From contig OZ010580.1 of NCBI GenBank assembly GCA_963932145.1, positions 40,093,555-40,157,554 on the forward strand: a DNA stretch of 64,000 nt. Reading direction: 5' to 3'. Below are positions 1 through 12,761 of this stretch, one piece after another. The translations under genes were made by a program, and so were the position numbers. The DNA comes from Acanthosepion lycidas. Its lineage: Eukaryota; Mollusca; Cephalopoda; Sepiida; Sepiidae. The notes under the pieces are model-generated. The model was not told where the DNA came from. It was given only the letters and a program-made list of their open reading frames with translations, and ran no database searches. Position 1 is the stretch's first letter. The number at the start of each line of letters is the position of its first letter.

Positions 1-380
1 ATTCTTTTTATGCCCTTCTCAGCTTGAAATGCGTCCAATTGTCAACTCATGTAGAGATGTTAGCCACCACTTGGATACTTCAAGGTATCTAAGTTTATTA
101 GTTGCTATATTAAAAACAAATAAAAACATTTTTCTGTAAATGAAATGTTTTTTTACAAAATAAATGGCAGGGAAAGGGGTTAAAGGAATTTAAGTGATCC
201 CATAATCAAAAATATGAGTTAAATTTTTCTTTGCATATGTACAAAGCAACAGCAAGTTAAAAGTTATTGGCTCAATCTAAAACAGACATGTTTTTTTGTT
301 TGTTTGTTTTTTTTTATAAAGAATAGGTTATTATTTTTCCAATCAATTTTGATCAAAATGAAAAAAGTGAAAAATCTTAC

Positions 381-496
381 TGTATTTCCAGATAATCTGT
401 AGAAGCCTGTCAGCATGCTAGCATGTTTGGACTTGATATTCAGTTTAGGAATGCATACAGATGGTTCTTCAGGGCTAGACATCATCACAATCTCAC
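381..496 (-). CDS. FBXO9: FBXO9 exon 11 (last exon in window)
   Basis: This 116-nt exon encodes EIVMMSSPEEPSVCIPKLNI and then KSKHASMLTGFYRLSGNT, matching HVMMLTTPEEPQSIVPRL...GHYRLSQDT. Acceptor CTCCAG is at 497-498 and donor ACA|GTAAGA at 380-379. It ends in phase 0. At least one more exon encoding the conserved C-terminal half must lie left of position 1. Confidence 0.96.
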
Positions 497-1690
497 CTGG
501 AGAATAAATCAAGGTGCTAAACACTCTGGAAACAGGATTATATATTCAATTCCATTTGACAACTTTTATGTTACAATAATAATCCCATGTTATTCTTTGT
601 TTTCAGCACAACTCAAAGCTCTTAGCACAATACTGCAAATGTCCAAGCCAGACACATCCATCACAAGAATAGAATAAGCAGCTTGTGTTAATGGATCTTT
701 TTAATAATACAATAGATATGAGGATGGGTGTATGGCCAATGTTAGAATTCTGACCATTAGAACCTGGTTCAAACCTAACCATGGTTGATTTATCAAGGGG
801 TTGACATCTTGGTAATATCAGACTGGGAAGATGATCCCAGTATGCATGACTGTTGGAAAGTGCCTGAAAAACCACACCATGGGGTGACCCAAGCCTTGTT
901 AATGGACTAAGTAGGCAAGATGTTGATGAAAGCTAGCACAAAATTTCAAGACATTGTGACCAAAGACCAAAGTGTACTTGTCTTATTTAACCACTGATCA
1001 TCCCAGATTGCATGCTCCGTCAGAAACTCCAATTCATGTACACTTAGCAGAGCTGTCTGCAATATGGATTAACTAGCCACCCAAACAGACATTTTATACT
1101 TGCAAATGAGTAGCCAGTCATTACATGAAGAAATACAGGTGGTGTAAGGTTTATAGGCAATAATGGCATCCCAAATTTCCAGGAACCGGTTCTATAAAGG
1201 CAAATAATCTTTAGGAATCTATTCTGCTTATTTTCTTTTCAATCTGAGAATGGAAACAAATCACTTTTTATAGTATCAAAAAGAAATAAACCATTTTGAT
1301 AATTTAATAGAAAACATTTATTTATTAAGATATTTCCAGATTAAAATTCTGTCCTCATCATATTTCTGTTCAGAAGTATGATACTTTTGACTCAATAGTC
1401 ATCAGCTGTGTTATAGTTTCTTAACCACATTCGAACTGAATCGGTGTGAGTCCAATGATCCGATGGAAGACCTATCAAATTTATAACTAGAAGATCTGAC
1501 ACATTTTTAAGATTTCTTTTGTAAGAATAAATTATGTTCATCACAGAAAACCCTATTTCAGCCTTCATAGAACTTAACAGCAATGGTATTAATTATATTT
1601 TTAGCTATAATATATTGACTATTAATGTATAAGATTATTTTTGGATAATCCAACAACCAATTCACTAAGTATTTATAATTTTAAGAATTG
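497..1690. other. FBXO9 intron 10, part: no gene seen
   Basis: Ordinary intronic sequence less AT-rich than its neighbours (about 700-1200), perhaps decayed transposon. No recognisable protein motif or intact repeat end was found. Confidence 0.5.
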
Positions 1691-1694
1691 CTTC

Positions 1695-2040
1695 ATGTGA
1701 ACTGGTAGGATGCCACCACTGGTTATATGTGCAGAAAATGAAATTGGCAGGCAAAGTTCAAATTCCATCCAAGGCAGTTGCGTTCACTCTAATGCTTTTG
1801 GGAAATAAAATGAATAACATTTCTTGCATTAAACCTTGGTCTGGCCATTTACTGATCTTGAACCCTATCTTGCTACTAGATCCTGGAGGAGATGGTGCAG
1901 TGTCTGGACCTGTGCAACTCCTTAAAGGAATCCTATTATCATCCTTTGGGATGAGTAGCAAATGGGTAAAATCTTATACCATTACAACATGCAGTAACTA
2001 GGCAACAGAGCAGCCTTTCACAAAACATTTTAGCCTGGAA
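1695..2040 (+). repeat. possible tRNA-derived SINE relic
   Basis: A B-box-like motif (GTTCAAATTCC, 1756-1766) follows a region that could hold a decayed A box, and downstream sequence resembles the SINE family at 6.0 and 10.9 kb. Weakly supported. Confidence 0.35.
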
Positions 2041-2259
2041 AACCCCACAAACTAATTTTCTTGTCTGAACAAACCTTTATAATTAGAGTTACATGTATAT
2101 ATTTTTATAATTATTTTTTTTACAAAAACCTTAAGTTCTGAGTAGCCTCTACAGAAAAATGTTACAATATGGGATAATTAAATTTAGGGAGAATTAGACT
2201 GATTTCAACATCTTAATTGTTAACATCATATCACAAATTCAGATATATTTTATTTTTTT

Positions 2260-2294
<35 letters not shown>

Positions 2295-2364
2295 ATATAT
2301 TTTTACATTTATGCACAAAATAAAGCTGATTCTAAATGACAAGCAAAAAAAAAAAAAAACTTTT

Positions 2365-2660
2365 TTTTTTCCATATCATTTCACCCCAAGTAAGGCAATA
2401 AAGCTACTAGGGCACAAAGAGTTACTTTGTGTGAGAGAATATGAGAAAAAAGAAAAACATTATTAAGACGAGAGATCAATGAAGGAACAGGAATTAAGAA
2501 GACATAAGATAACAATCAAAATTGCATTTAAATTTTTGAAGATCAAACTTGACTGGAAAACAAGACGTCAAAAGAGAGTTCCATTTGCAAAAGAAACTTA
2601 CAGTTAATCTATTAGACGCAAAATTAAATGTGAGTTAACTCCCCTTCTTGAGATACTGTT
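2365..2660 (+). repeat. dispersed repeat R1, copy 1
   Basis: It begins near CATTTCACCCCAAGTAAGGC and shares phrases (caccccaa..aag, aggaacaggaattaagaa, gaagatcaaa.ttgactgg, gagagttcca) with copies at about 34.9, 38.7 and 44.0 kb (+) and 17.6 and 18.2 kb (-). The class is unknown to me; no terminal repeats or tRNA boxes were seen. Confidence 0.6.
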
Positions 2661-3387
2661 ACAGTTTAGGTACAACAGTTAAGTCCAACTAATGGTTAAG
2701 AAGATATTTTAGTCTGTGCTTTACACTTTAAATTCCTGTAACCACCAAAAATAGCTCATGATATTCACTAGTGATCACACAATTTTAAAAAGTAAAAAAG
2801 CTTCCAAGAGGCATGATGAGAAGGACAAACATTTACATCAGAAATTTAAGCATGTAAAAACATTCAAACTTACATCTTTAAAATTTTAATAATACAATTT
2901 TTCTTACTTTGTTAAACAGTTTAAAATGAACATTCAGACACATTTTTATTCAAACTTGATAAAAAATAATAATATACTTATATCAGCAGAGCCTTTGGAA
3001 ATTTCATGGTGCAGCTGTAGAAGATTACAAAGTAATTCATATATTTAATATGTTCACTGCTGCATTGTTATAGCATTATTGCTTGGCTGTACAGGCCATG
3101 TCTACTGAAGTTTAGAAATAGCACTAAGTGCTAGTTAGTTTATAGCACAAACACTAGGAACTGGTATTTCATATTGTCTTGAAAATGTATATTTACATCA
3201 ACAGCAGACAATATAAGTTTTGTAAAGGCCTATAAGTGGAAGTGTTAAGTAGTAACTTATCAGGTTGTGAATTTGCAAGCACTTGATGAAAAGACACTTT
3301 TATTCTTAATTTTCAATAGCTTCACAAAAGTTAGTTGATTGTTTTTGCTTAACAGCTTTATGAGTTATTTAATGACAAAATCTAATT

Positions 3388-3594
3388 TTTTATATTATAT
3401 TACTATATTATTATATATTATTATTATATATTATTATTATTTTATATATTATTTTATATATTATTATTATTATTTTATATATTATTATTTTATTATTATT
3501 ATTATTATTATATTATATTATTATTATTATTTTATATATTATTATTATTTTATTATTATATTATTATTATTATTTTATATTATATTATAATTTA
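3388..3594. repeat. imperfect (TTA)n / TTATA microsatellite
   Basis: About 200 bp made almost only of TTA, TTATA and TTTTATATA units. The Tyr/Ile-rich ORF across it is low-complexity noise. Confidence 0.9.
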
Positions 3595-4503
3595 ATGCTG
3601 AAATCTAAATATTTTGCATGCAACTTTATGCCTACAAATATAGATTTTGTATATAACTTTATACTTTCAGGGTAAACGTATGTTTGTTAGATATATAGTT
3701 TATAGATAAAATGTACTCTGTTGGTAGTTGTATTATAAAAATGTACTGTTGATTTGTTTGTGTGTTCACTATTTGTCTAATAGGTGCTGCCGGATGTAGT
3801 TTATCATCATACCCAGTACAGGCTTCACAAAAGATGATATTGCTCAAAGGAGAAAAAAAAAAAAATTCCATCTCTCTGCTTAGATGGTCTTCTCTCCATA
3901 TCTTAATCCTTATTTATTGTAATACTTGAGAAATGGAAAAGAAGATTTTTTTGTCCTTAGATAAATACAAGTATATGTTAAGCTTGTTTAAACTTTAACC
4001 TTAGACATGAATTTTGTCAGTGAAAAGCACTGATATAGTTCTTCCAAGCCAATACAATCATAAGATAATTGTGATAGACATTGTGCATGGAAGAGAGTTG
4101 GAAGTATAAAAAAAAAATAATGGGAACATGTATATATTATTGAGGTGTCAATAAGTCCATAGCTCAACACATATTCTAAGATGAATTTTGATCTGAAAGT
4201 TTCATTGTATTATGTTCAGTTACTGAATTAAGTGTATTGATAAGAAAGAAGAATATATAGAAAAATAAATATTTGTGTAAAATAAACATTTTTACATCAT
4301 TAAGTTACAAATTTACTGATCCATAAGACAAAATAAATTTAGGCATATTTACATTAAAAACTAACTAAATAGTAAGAAGCAAAAAACAATTATATAGTAA
4401 AAAAAACTGTACAGTAAAAAAAAAAAAATAAATAAATAAATATTTATTATGTAAAATAAACACTTTTTTCATTACAGATTTATTGATATATAGTCATACT
4501 CAC

Positions 4504-4617
4504 CACTAGGGAAAAAACGAACAAAGCGATAATATTCTACCAAATGCCAAGGCTTGTAAAAGTGATCAAGCCCTTTCTCACCCTGTCGAATGTAAGAACA
4601 TTTACTGATGTAGCATC
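4504..4617 (-). CDS. FBXO9: FBXO9 exon 10
   Basis: This 114-nt exon encodes [20 protein letters not shown] and then [17 protein letters not shown]. It matches [38 protein letters not shown] of vertebrate FBXO9 almost position for position. Acceptor TTCTTCAG is at 4618-4619 and donor G|GTGAGT at 4503-4502. Both edges split Gly codons consistently with exons 9 and 11. Confidence 0.96.
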
Positions 4618-5871
4618 CTGAAGAATAACAGAAAGAAAATTTAAATGAAAAAACATTACAATAGAATTCAGGACAAATAAATTTTGGTGGAAATTTGTGA
4701 CAACTTTCCCAACATCCCTGGATTTTTCCAGATCAACTGAACCAGGTAAAATCTCGTTTATCATAATCATCATCATCATGCATTACACTTATTCGTTTTG
4801 ACTCCAGCATTCAACTGGTTTTCTTGTTCTCTTTTTGTAATTTTTTGCTGATATGGAATTTCAATGTTTATTGTTTTCGTTGCAGTCTGGACTTTGCAAG
4901 TATTTGAAATTCTTCTAATTACAAGACTAGCTTATGACATTCAGTAGTGATTGCACAATTTTGTTAAAATTTTAAATTTCTTTTGTACAAGGTTGATGCT
5001 AAGCAACCTTATTTTGTCAGTAATAGATGACAAATCTCGTACAAATTAGACACAGAGACAACAATGAAAATGTTTTCAAAAGTTCCCAAAAAACTCCTAA
5101 CTACAATATTTTTATACAGGAATACTGTTACACCTCTAAACCAAAGCTAGCTATGCTTACTTGGAAGATCAAATAATTACAGTTAGAGTTCAAGTGCACT
5201 TAAAGAAACTGATTTTCAAGGCTGGCACATTAGAAAGTGTGGAGTAAGACAATTTTCCTATGCTTATGTCAATTGGCTTAACTCTAAATTAACCCATTAA
5301 TGGCCACTGCAAAATCCAGAGCTAATTATAAAAATTAAAATGAATATCTGGTATTAATTATTGATTTTTACCTATAACCTGTTAATGTCCACTATCCCAT
5401 ATTTGATTGTTAGTTGATTGATTTTAGCAACATGTCAACCTCTAGGGGTTTATTTAATGCAAAAATATAAATATTTTTGTATGCAATTTTATGGTTTCAG
5501 CTACAGATATTTTGTACATAATTTTATACTTCCAGAGCAAATATGTTTTTTTACATATATAGTTTGTAGATGATAAAAAGTACTGTTGCTAATTTTTTAT
5601 AAAAAATTATTGCTGGCATTTCATCTAGAAAAATGCATTCCTACACCTCCTTAGTTTTCTCATTTCTGCTTAGGGGTTCACTATTTGTCCATAGCTGGGA
5701 ATCTAACAGGTACTACCACCCTGAGTTAGGGTAGATCTGGGAACAACAGCAATTAAAAAGTAGTTCCATACTCCTCAAAAACCTCCAATCACCTGATCAG
5801 AAGCTTGCTTCTGGCTACCCATGTCTATATGCATGTATATAAAATGTTCTTATGCTTATATGTGTGTGTGT

Positions 5872-5876
5872 GTCTG

Positions 5877-5908
<32 letters not shown>

Positions 5909-5928
5909 CGTGTGTGTGTGTGTGTGGT
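5872..5928. repeat. compound (TA)n(TG)n microsatellite
   Basis: A run of TA units followed by interrupted TG units, with no further structure. Confidence 0.85.
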
Positions 5929-6004
5929 GGACATTAATGGTTTAGACTTAATAAAAAGAAACTGTCCTGCTATTCACTTCAATTAAGTGACCATGATAAA
6001 CAAA

Positions 6005-6235
6005 GAAATTGGTTTGCCTGGATTAAGATTCTTACATTCTTCTCATAGACTGGTTGCCAACCAAAGCTAGAGAGCCCAACCTGTCCCAATATTTGACACC
6101 CTAGCTAGGCAGAAGAAGGGATGATTTCTTACAATTCCCAAGGGAATTTGTGCAAAAGCAAACGACAGTCTTGGATGGAATTTAAACTCATCGTAGCAAC
6201 ACCACCTTCTCCACCAATAACCATAAGATACATAC
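6005..6235 (-). repeat. tRNA-related SINE family S2, copy 1
   Basis: On the minus strand a B-box-like GAGTTTAAATTCCATCC is followed by a body shared with copies at 10.9, 25.9/26.55 and 55.0 kb: a gggaa..gtaagaa..catccc segment and then ctttggttggcaacc. No intact A box is readable, so tRNA origin is inferred from the family. Confidence 0.55.
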
Positions 6236-6964
6236 AAATCTGCATTCAATCTAATATTGAGGGTGTGTATATTTTCAGTTTAATACTTTATTTTTCATGT
6301 TTGGGATAGTCAAAGATGCATTCCAAAAGCAAAGCAGAGTATTAAGAAACAGAAAAATTTTGTTAGAAACAAAAGAAATAGTATTGAACTATTAGGATAT
6401 CAGTCCTATATGGCAGTGAATGTTGGACAATCTCCTCAAAGATAAAGAAGAGATGAAGCAATAGAAATATGGTTATAGAGAAGGATGCTGAGCAGTGGCA
6501 TGCAGAGGTTTGACAATGCCTGCGACCAACTCCTTGATTCAATGCCCCTAAAATTCAAATAGCAGGGTCTAGGGGGCCTAGTACCAAGATATGTGAGAAA
6601 AGGAAGACATTTTAAAAATCCAAATACAAATGAAACATGAAATAAACACTTAATTTAAAATTTCAAAAACTAATTTTTTTGTATTTCACTCTTTGATTGG
6701 ATACCCTCCCGATGTAGATACACGGGGCCATCACACTCTTCCCTCTCTTCTGCACACTACTGATGCTGAGGATACCATGGACTGAACATGTCGGTAACAA
6801 CAAAGTTTTAGAGAAAAAGGAAACTTATACTTAACATCAGGAGAGACAGTTGAAATATCTGGGGGTATATAAGGAGGAAAGAGGGCTTGGAAAATCTGAT
6901 ACTCACAGGACAGACTGAAGATAAGAGGAACAGAGGAAAACAAGGCTTAACCTACTTAATGAGC

Positions 6965-7290
6965 TTTGAGCAGGACACATGGCACAGTGGATAAAGGCGT
7001 TAGTTAGATCCAGTGACAGGACCCAAAGAGTGCGAGTTCAATACCCGGTTAAGGCAGGGGAGAACTTTCAGAGGGAAATTAACAGGAAATAACTGATAAC
7101 TGACATCCATTCAACAAGGGACATGGAACTAGAACAGTCTACCCCAGTGAGTGAAATAAAGGGTTCAGTTCGACATTCCAACCACCTGAAGAAGGCCGGA
7201 GCGTACAATGGCCGAAACGTTGTAATAAAGATGAGGACAATAGTCCAAATAATGTAAATGATGTACATAATACCTAATCTCAGAAATATA
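6965..7290 (+). repeat. tRNA-derived SINE
   Basis: A tRNA-like head has an A-box match (TGGCACAGTGG, 6980-6990) and a B-box match (GAGTTCAATACCC, 7034-7046) at normal tRNA spacing. The body contains aaataaagggttca and a hairpin-like GGCC...GGCCGAAACG segment (about 7190-7220), also present in the minus-strand element at 13.57-14.2 kb. It is not a functional tRNA, because the head runs straight into the body with no closed acceptor stem. Confidence 0.7.
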
Positions 7291-7496
7291 GACAGATATA
7301 GAAGAAGAAGAAATCATTACTTAACTTTTTTATTAACTAATACATCTCAGGTATTTAATGATGATGCTATAAAATTTGTAAAATAAAAACCTCATACATA
7401 ATGTGACTCCCAAATTTAATATTTGGTATGTTTTTGTTTTGTTTTATAAACACAAAACGATTGAATAATGCTTAAAATGAGAGTGATGATACTTAC

Positions 7497-7585
7497 CATT
7501 GTGCCTCACATGAGGTTTTTGATAATACATGTTTCTCCAAGAACCATATTTCTTATAGCTGCGGCAATTTACATCCTTAAAGATT
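7497..7585 (-). CDS. FBXO9: FBXO9 exon 9
   Basis: This 89-nt exon encodes IFKDVNCRSYKKYGSWRNMY followed by YQKPHVRHN and the first base of Gly. It matches the family segment after the F-box (VWGRSC...YTSWREMFLERPRVRFDG). Acceptor CTTCAG is at 7586-7587 and donor G|GTAAGT at 7496-7495. An AG ten bases into the exon would give an out-of-frame product, so the upstream acceptor was chosen. Confidence 0.94.
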
Positions 7586-8499
7586 CTGAAGAAGATTTTG
7601 AAATAAAAATACACACAAATATCAGATGATGAAATCAGTAAATTATATAAAAGAAAAAAAAAAGATAATTTCTTTGGCTTGAGAATAAATCATTAACATC
7701 TCTTTTGGAAATAAATCATTATTAACATCTTTTTAATTTTTGAGCTGAGAAGTTAAAGCTTGTAGACAAGACCGCACTTAACTCCTTGGCCCACAAATGG
7801 AAAAATGTTAATAATAAACAACTGAGAAAATGTTAAGTATCTTCTTTTCGATAAAGTTAAATGGTATGCAGGAAATGTTGACATTTTCTCAAAATATTTC
7901 TATTTTCTGATGGGAATCATAAATGACAAAAAAAAAAAAACAAAAAAAACAAAAAAACACACAGACTTAATGTCAACATTCTGCCAGTTGTTTTTATTTT
8001 TTGCAACCTTAAACTTATGCTGTTTCTATATTATTTTGTTCATTTTAATATAAATATCATCCAATAAAAGGCTCAGGAGTCACACAAGATAGAGTGTTAG
8101 TCAAAATGGTAATGACAAGTTGGATGTGTGATATGTGTTGAAGAGAAAGTGGTAAGAATTGAGGATAAGGAGCATAGATAACAATTGATCTTTGTCAAGA
8201 TTAAAGTAAAGATTATATCAAAGGAGTCTGTCCGACAAAATGGCAGTTCTTGGGGAAAAAACTGTTTCAGCAGAACTTCTTTCTTATATTTGGAAGATGG
8301 TGGAAATAAGGATGATTTGACTCTGTGGAAGTGACATGGCACATCCTAGCAGTAAAGGCCTAAAATTGTGGAACTAAAGAATACAGATTTTCTGAACATT
8401 TGCTAAAGAAATAGTGATTGGTTTGCCACATTTGCATTTGTGGAAAAAAAGCTGCAGCATGAAAACTAAATTATCCTCCACAACATATGATAAAAGTAT

Positions 8500-8690
8500 A
8501 GTTTTATGCCATGCTATTTTTATGGGTTAAATAGCTCAATATCAGAAATGGAGCATATGTAAATATTAAAGTGGACATTGAAGTCAAAACCAAAAGGCGA
8601 CAGTATGTTTCATGCTAAACACAATCGATGGCCTGACGATTGCATTTAGCATGAAACAGACTGTTGTCTTTAGGTGTTGACTTATATATA
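8500..8690 (+). repeat. microsatellite-linked repeat family P, copy 1, with hammerhead-like core
   Basis: Family P starts with a gataaaaatatagtttta-type block and continues with ctcaatatcag..., taaagtggacattga and a tttcatgct...agcatgaaa hairpin. Here the core reads CTGACGA (8633-8639), a short stem II (TTGC/GCAT, 8640-8652), GAAA (8653-8656) and CAG-A-CTG (8657-8663), then TT. The order matches a type I hammerhead ribozyme. Stem I is short (GGC/GTC), so activity is doubtful. Confidence 0.6.
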
Positions 8691-8705
8691 TGAAAAAGAG
8701 ATTAA

Positions 8706-8836
8706 GAGAAAACAGACAAAAAGAAAGAAACACTGGTATTTTAAATTATGTTTGGGTGACACATGTCAGACCAATAAGAACTGATCCAAACATAATTGAA
8801 AATACCAGTGTTTCTTTCTTTTTGTCTGTTTTCTCT
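8706..8836. repeat. near-perfect inverted repeat (51-bp arms)
   Basis: Arms 8706-8755 and 8786-8836 are almost perfect reverse complements around a 30-bp loop, and would form a long hairpin in the FBXO9 transcript. It lies directly after family P copy 1 and may be part of the same element. Confidence 0.85.
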
Positions 8837-8931
8837 CAATCTTTGATGAAGCCTTAATAAAAGTGAAACATGTTAGATTGATATATGTTTCCTATTTGTA
8901 CTTTATTTTTATTATCCTGTTGGATTCTGAT

Positions 8932-8933
<2 letters not shown>

Positions 8934-8986
<53 letters not shown>

Positions 8987-9001
8987 TATGTATATATATA
9001 T
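8934..9001. repeat. (TA)n(CA)n(TA)n microsatellite
   Basis: About 15 TA units, 11 CA units, then more TA. ORFs of Tyr-Ile repeats on both strands are artefacts of it. Confidence 0.9.
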
Positions 9002-9099
9002 GTAGCAGCAATCCTTTGATTTTGATCTTATCTGATCCTTACAACAATAAAACATGCTAAATGTAAGATATTTTCTGAAGTGATATAGTGAGCTGATCA

Positions 9100-10120
9100 T
9101 TTTTCTAGCTCTTTAGCAAGATCTCTCATGTTATCAATTGACTTTAACACTACTCATCCTAGCTCAATAAGCCTCCCCTACCTGCAACCGAAACAAAATT
9201 TTTTGGGTGGCAAGGAAAACATTTGACAATAAAAATTTGGATTTTACAATTTTTGATTTAAAATTTGTTTTAGCAAATTTCAATACTCCTGCTGTTACAC
9301 ATAGAAAAATCAGTAACAAATTGCCAGTTATCAAAAAATAGTGCAAACATTACTGACAAAATAGACCAAATCTATGTATAAGGTAAATGTATTGTAGGTG
9401 ATTTTTCTCTGGAAATTGCACTGTGGGTGATTTTACTATGTATTAAAAATAAGGAAAATAGAGATTGTCAAATGGTCAAGAATTAATGCAAGTCCAACAA
9501 ACAAGATAGGGATGTTTATATCTATAATACTTCTCATTTTGTAAAAATGGCTAATTTGATTTTAGAAAAGTCAACTTGTTGCACATCTTTTTTGTAAATA
9601 AACATATGGTTTTCTCAGGTCAATAGTTAAAAATGGCTTCAAATGAATAAATATTAAAAATGATGATTCTTCATCAGACAGGTGCTACAAAATCACAAAG
9701 AGCTTTAGCAAATAACAAAAATCACATCACTTGAATACTTCCAACAGAACTAACAACAAAAATGGGGAGGACTCTATAGAATAATGATATAATCTACACT
9801 ACCAAAACAAAAGTTGGAAGGAAACTCCTATTAATATTAGAAAGAGTAATAATGGTTGACTTGAGAAATGTATTTTCATGAAAAAACTGTTTTAAGAAAA
9901 AAATTTCATCAATTTCAGTCAATTATACACCAATTTTTCGGTCAATGAATGATGACTAATTTTTGTATGGAAACAGCTAATTTCACAGTTACCATTGTTC
10001 AATGAAAATCTTATTAGTGAGCAATTTGATTGACTTTTGCAAAAATATTATATGGAGAAAAAATATGCTGAAAATAACATTTATTAAAAAGAAATTAGAT
10101 CTAATTCTTTTAATATCCAT
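9100..10120. other. FBXO9 intron 8, part: nothing specific
   Basis: Very AT-rich sequence with scattered poly-A/T. No repeat ends, RNA gene or coding segment could be supported. Confidence 0.5.
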
Positions 10121-10176
10121 TTTCTTTTTATATTTCATTCATTGATGTAAACCAAACAAAATGACAGAATACTGAC

Positions 10177-10238
10177 TTGGTGCAGACAAGCTTCCATAGC
10201 TCTTCATCGCGAGCACACAAATAAAAGCCACGGCACAC
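10177..10238 (-). CDS. FBXO9: FBXO9 exon 8 (F-box, C-terminal half)
   Basis: This 62-nt exon encodes VCRGFYLCARDEELWKLVCT plus two bases of a Lys codon, matching the CRGFYICARDPEIWRLAC segment that closes the FBXO9 F-box. Acceptor TTCAAG is at 10239-10240 and the donor, AA|GTCAGT, at 10176-10175. The Lys codon is completed by the first base of exon 9. Confidence 0.95.
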
Positions 10239-10939
10239 CTTGAATGGAAAGAAAAAAAAAAAAGAAGGCATATTATACAACATCCGAAGATATTCATTTT
10301 TATCATATAAAACAATGTTGTTTATTATTAACAAGTAGTACTTATTTTCTGATTTATTACTGACTGTCAATAAAAACCAATAAATTAAATGAAAGAAATA
10401 CTAGTTAAAAAAAAAAAAAAAAAAAAAATGAAAAATGAACAAGTGTGATTGTAAATTGATATGTAAGTAAATTATTTATCCATCTTTTTCCAACATTAGT
10501 TAGGAGAAAAGAAAACTCATCAAAAATACCTTAAATGATTCAAGTTATGCAAAAAAACAAAATTTTGAACAAATTTCAACACAAAATAAACTAAAATCAT
10601 TCAAAGAAAGCGATACATTTGTGTACAAAAGAAACATGTGATTCACATGGAATAAAACGTGATTCACATGGAATAAAACATGTGATTCTATAAAATAGGT
10701 AATCTAATAAATGACAAGATTCACTATGTGCTAAACAGAATGTTTCTCATTAATGTAGTTCTAATGGACATTGGCATTTAACCCAATAAAGAGAAACTTG
10801 TTAGTTTTTGGGGTTCCTTTTGAAGCCACATCCAAACAAAAGCTGACTAAATGTGGCAGAGGTCATATTCATTCATACATGCAAATAGTAGGCATTTCAG
10901 TGGGAATCTGGATTCACAAGTAGTTCCTAGCCACATGTA

Positions 10940-11180
10940 TACACACTTTTAGGATACTGCCATCTGGTTTGAATTCAGAGTTTTCTTCTCTTAGAATGGT
11001 TGCCACCCAAGGCTATAGGACCCAGTCTATCTGGTTATTTTACCCATAGCTGGGAGGAGAAGAGATGGATTCATACTTTTCCCAAAGGTGAATGTAATGA
11101 ACTTGAGTGGAATTCAAACTCTGCTTTCTGATTCCTCAATCCAAGCCAGTAACCATTATTACTCCCCAATGCCTTCCCTT
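10940..11180 (-). repeat. SINE family S2, copy 2
   Basis: On the minus strand a B box (CAGAGTTTGAATTCC) precedes a body with cctttggg, ccatctcttctcctcccagc, tatgggtaaa, gccttgggtggcaacc and a terminal aagaaaactctgaattcaaac. This is the best-preserved S2 copy in the window. Confidence 0.65.
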
Positions 11181-11570
11181 AAGAGAAATTAATGAGATGG
11201 AATTAGATTATCTCTACATATATATGACAGCCAGTAGCAAAGAGACAATAAAAATGTGGAGGGAAAAGCAGATTCCTACATGCTTGACAACCAAATCGTC
11301 CCCCCCGCCCAAGACAATGAAATTATTTCAACATTGTCCAACCAACATAGACATTGGTAACTCTAGCATCATCTCTAGTGGTAGTTTTTCCAAACATTAG
11401 TAGTCTGAACAACACCGTTTTTCTTCTGAATATTGGTTTACATAAAGATACATTTCAAGAACACCTGTTGACAGTCAAACCCATAACAAATAGCTTGCTA
11501 CACTACATGCTCGCCACTTTTACAAAAGAGAAGAGTTTTCTCCCTTGGTATCAACCATTTTTTTTTTTCT

Positions 11571-11650
11571 ATTATTACTACTAATACTATTACTACTACA
11601 GTTACTATTACTACCACTGTTACTACTACTACTACTACGACGACGACATT
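11571..11650. repeat. (TAC)n-type trinucleotide repeat
   Basis: Interrupted TAC/TAT/ACG triplets. The Ser-rich minus-strand ORF over it is low complexity. Confidence 0.85.
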
Positions 11651-12284
11651 GAAGTTTAATCAATTCAGGCTTGATTATCACATTATAATCAAATTTAATC
11701 ATTTAACACATCTCAATGAATTTTAGCAAATTAACATGTATAGGAACCCTCAAGCACTAAACACTTCTGTTTTGCTAACAAATAATAGCAAACAAGCCTG
11801 TACTTTTGTTATCTTAAACAAAAAAAATGAAACAAATATAGAAATATTCTAATCTCCACAAAGACAAAGTCAAGTCTGCAACCAAAATTGGTTTTATTCC
11901 ATTTAAAATTCAGAATATGTGTTTTATTTCATAATGCTTATGTTGTAATCATGATTTTCACTAACCCAACATCTGGATAGAATTATTAATTCTGCTTCAG
12001 AATTTGAAAATAATACAGAAAGATTGGGAAGTAATCTAAACAATGTGAATCCCATTTAAAGTAATTTTAAAAGACGGGTAAGGTTCAGTTCAAAGACTGC
12101 TTAGGGTCAGTTCAAACTTTGTAACTTTACAGACATTTACAGACATTAGGATTCTTGCTAACAAAAACTTTCTTGCTCATGTTATGGACTAAGGGTCAGT
12201 CACAGCAATATTTACCCGAAAGTGAATGTTGGTTCCAAACCAACTAGGAATGATTGCAAAATACTTTCCCCTCCCCAATTTACA

Positions 12285-12610
12285 GGCAGAAGCCCATAAA
12301 TACTTACTGGAATTTCTTCCTAGCCAATAAAATAGTCTGGTTCTTGATTTCATCTGACTCAGTGCTGGTCTGTCTTGTCTTGAAGTCAGAACGCTACATT
12401 CGCTTATCCAAACATCTTCTTGTGTGTCAACCACAATTCTTAGTTTGTGAACATTTTGCCAAATTACTGTTGCTTTGCCTTATTACTGTTAATTTGCCTT
12501 GTGTATATTGTTTGCTTGCTTTATATTATTTCTTTTGCCCTTTTTATTTTTTTGTTGTTGTTTATTGCAAACTTTGTCAATTTTGTTTGTTGGGCAGTTC
12601 TACCATTTAT
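12285..12610. repeat. dispersed repeat R2, copy 1 (covers a 153-codon chance ORF)
   Basis: Shared with 17.33-17.62 kb: tactggaatttcttcctagccaataaaa, aagtcagaa.gcta, attactgttgctttg. The ORF at 12254-12715 is not preserved in the second copy and gives a hydrophobic, low-complexity protein, so it is not called as a gene. Confidence 0.6.
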
Positions 12611-12761
12611 TTAAATCTAAACATGGGCACTCACTCTACAGTGAAAATTTCCCAAACACAAAAAACCCCTGAAAACTTGCACTCTGTACAATATGACAGA
12701 ACATGCAAAAGATGAGACATAGTTGGGAAGCAACCAGTTTTATAGAAGGGGAAGCACTTAC

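Noticed and set aside
6980..7046. tRNA gene
   Set aside because: A and B boxes are present but no closed acceptor stem, and the sequence continues into a SINE body.
7190..7220. Canonical hammerhead ribozyme at 7.2 kb (and 13.6 kb)
   Set aside because: The CUGANGA-like string is followed by an extra A before stem II and no cleavage-site stem III is evident. At best a decayed relative.
8863..9100. Tyr/Ile/His-Thr repeat ORFs over TA/CA tracts (also at 15.2, 21.2 and 30.7 kb)
   Set aside because: Low-complexity translations of microsatellites.
12254..12715. 153-codon plus-strand ORF
   Set aside because: Lies over a dispersed repeat whose second copy (17.33 kb) has stops, and opposite FBXO9 intron 7. 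No family resemblance.
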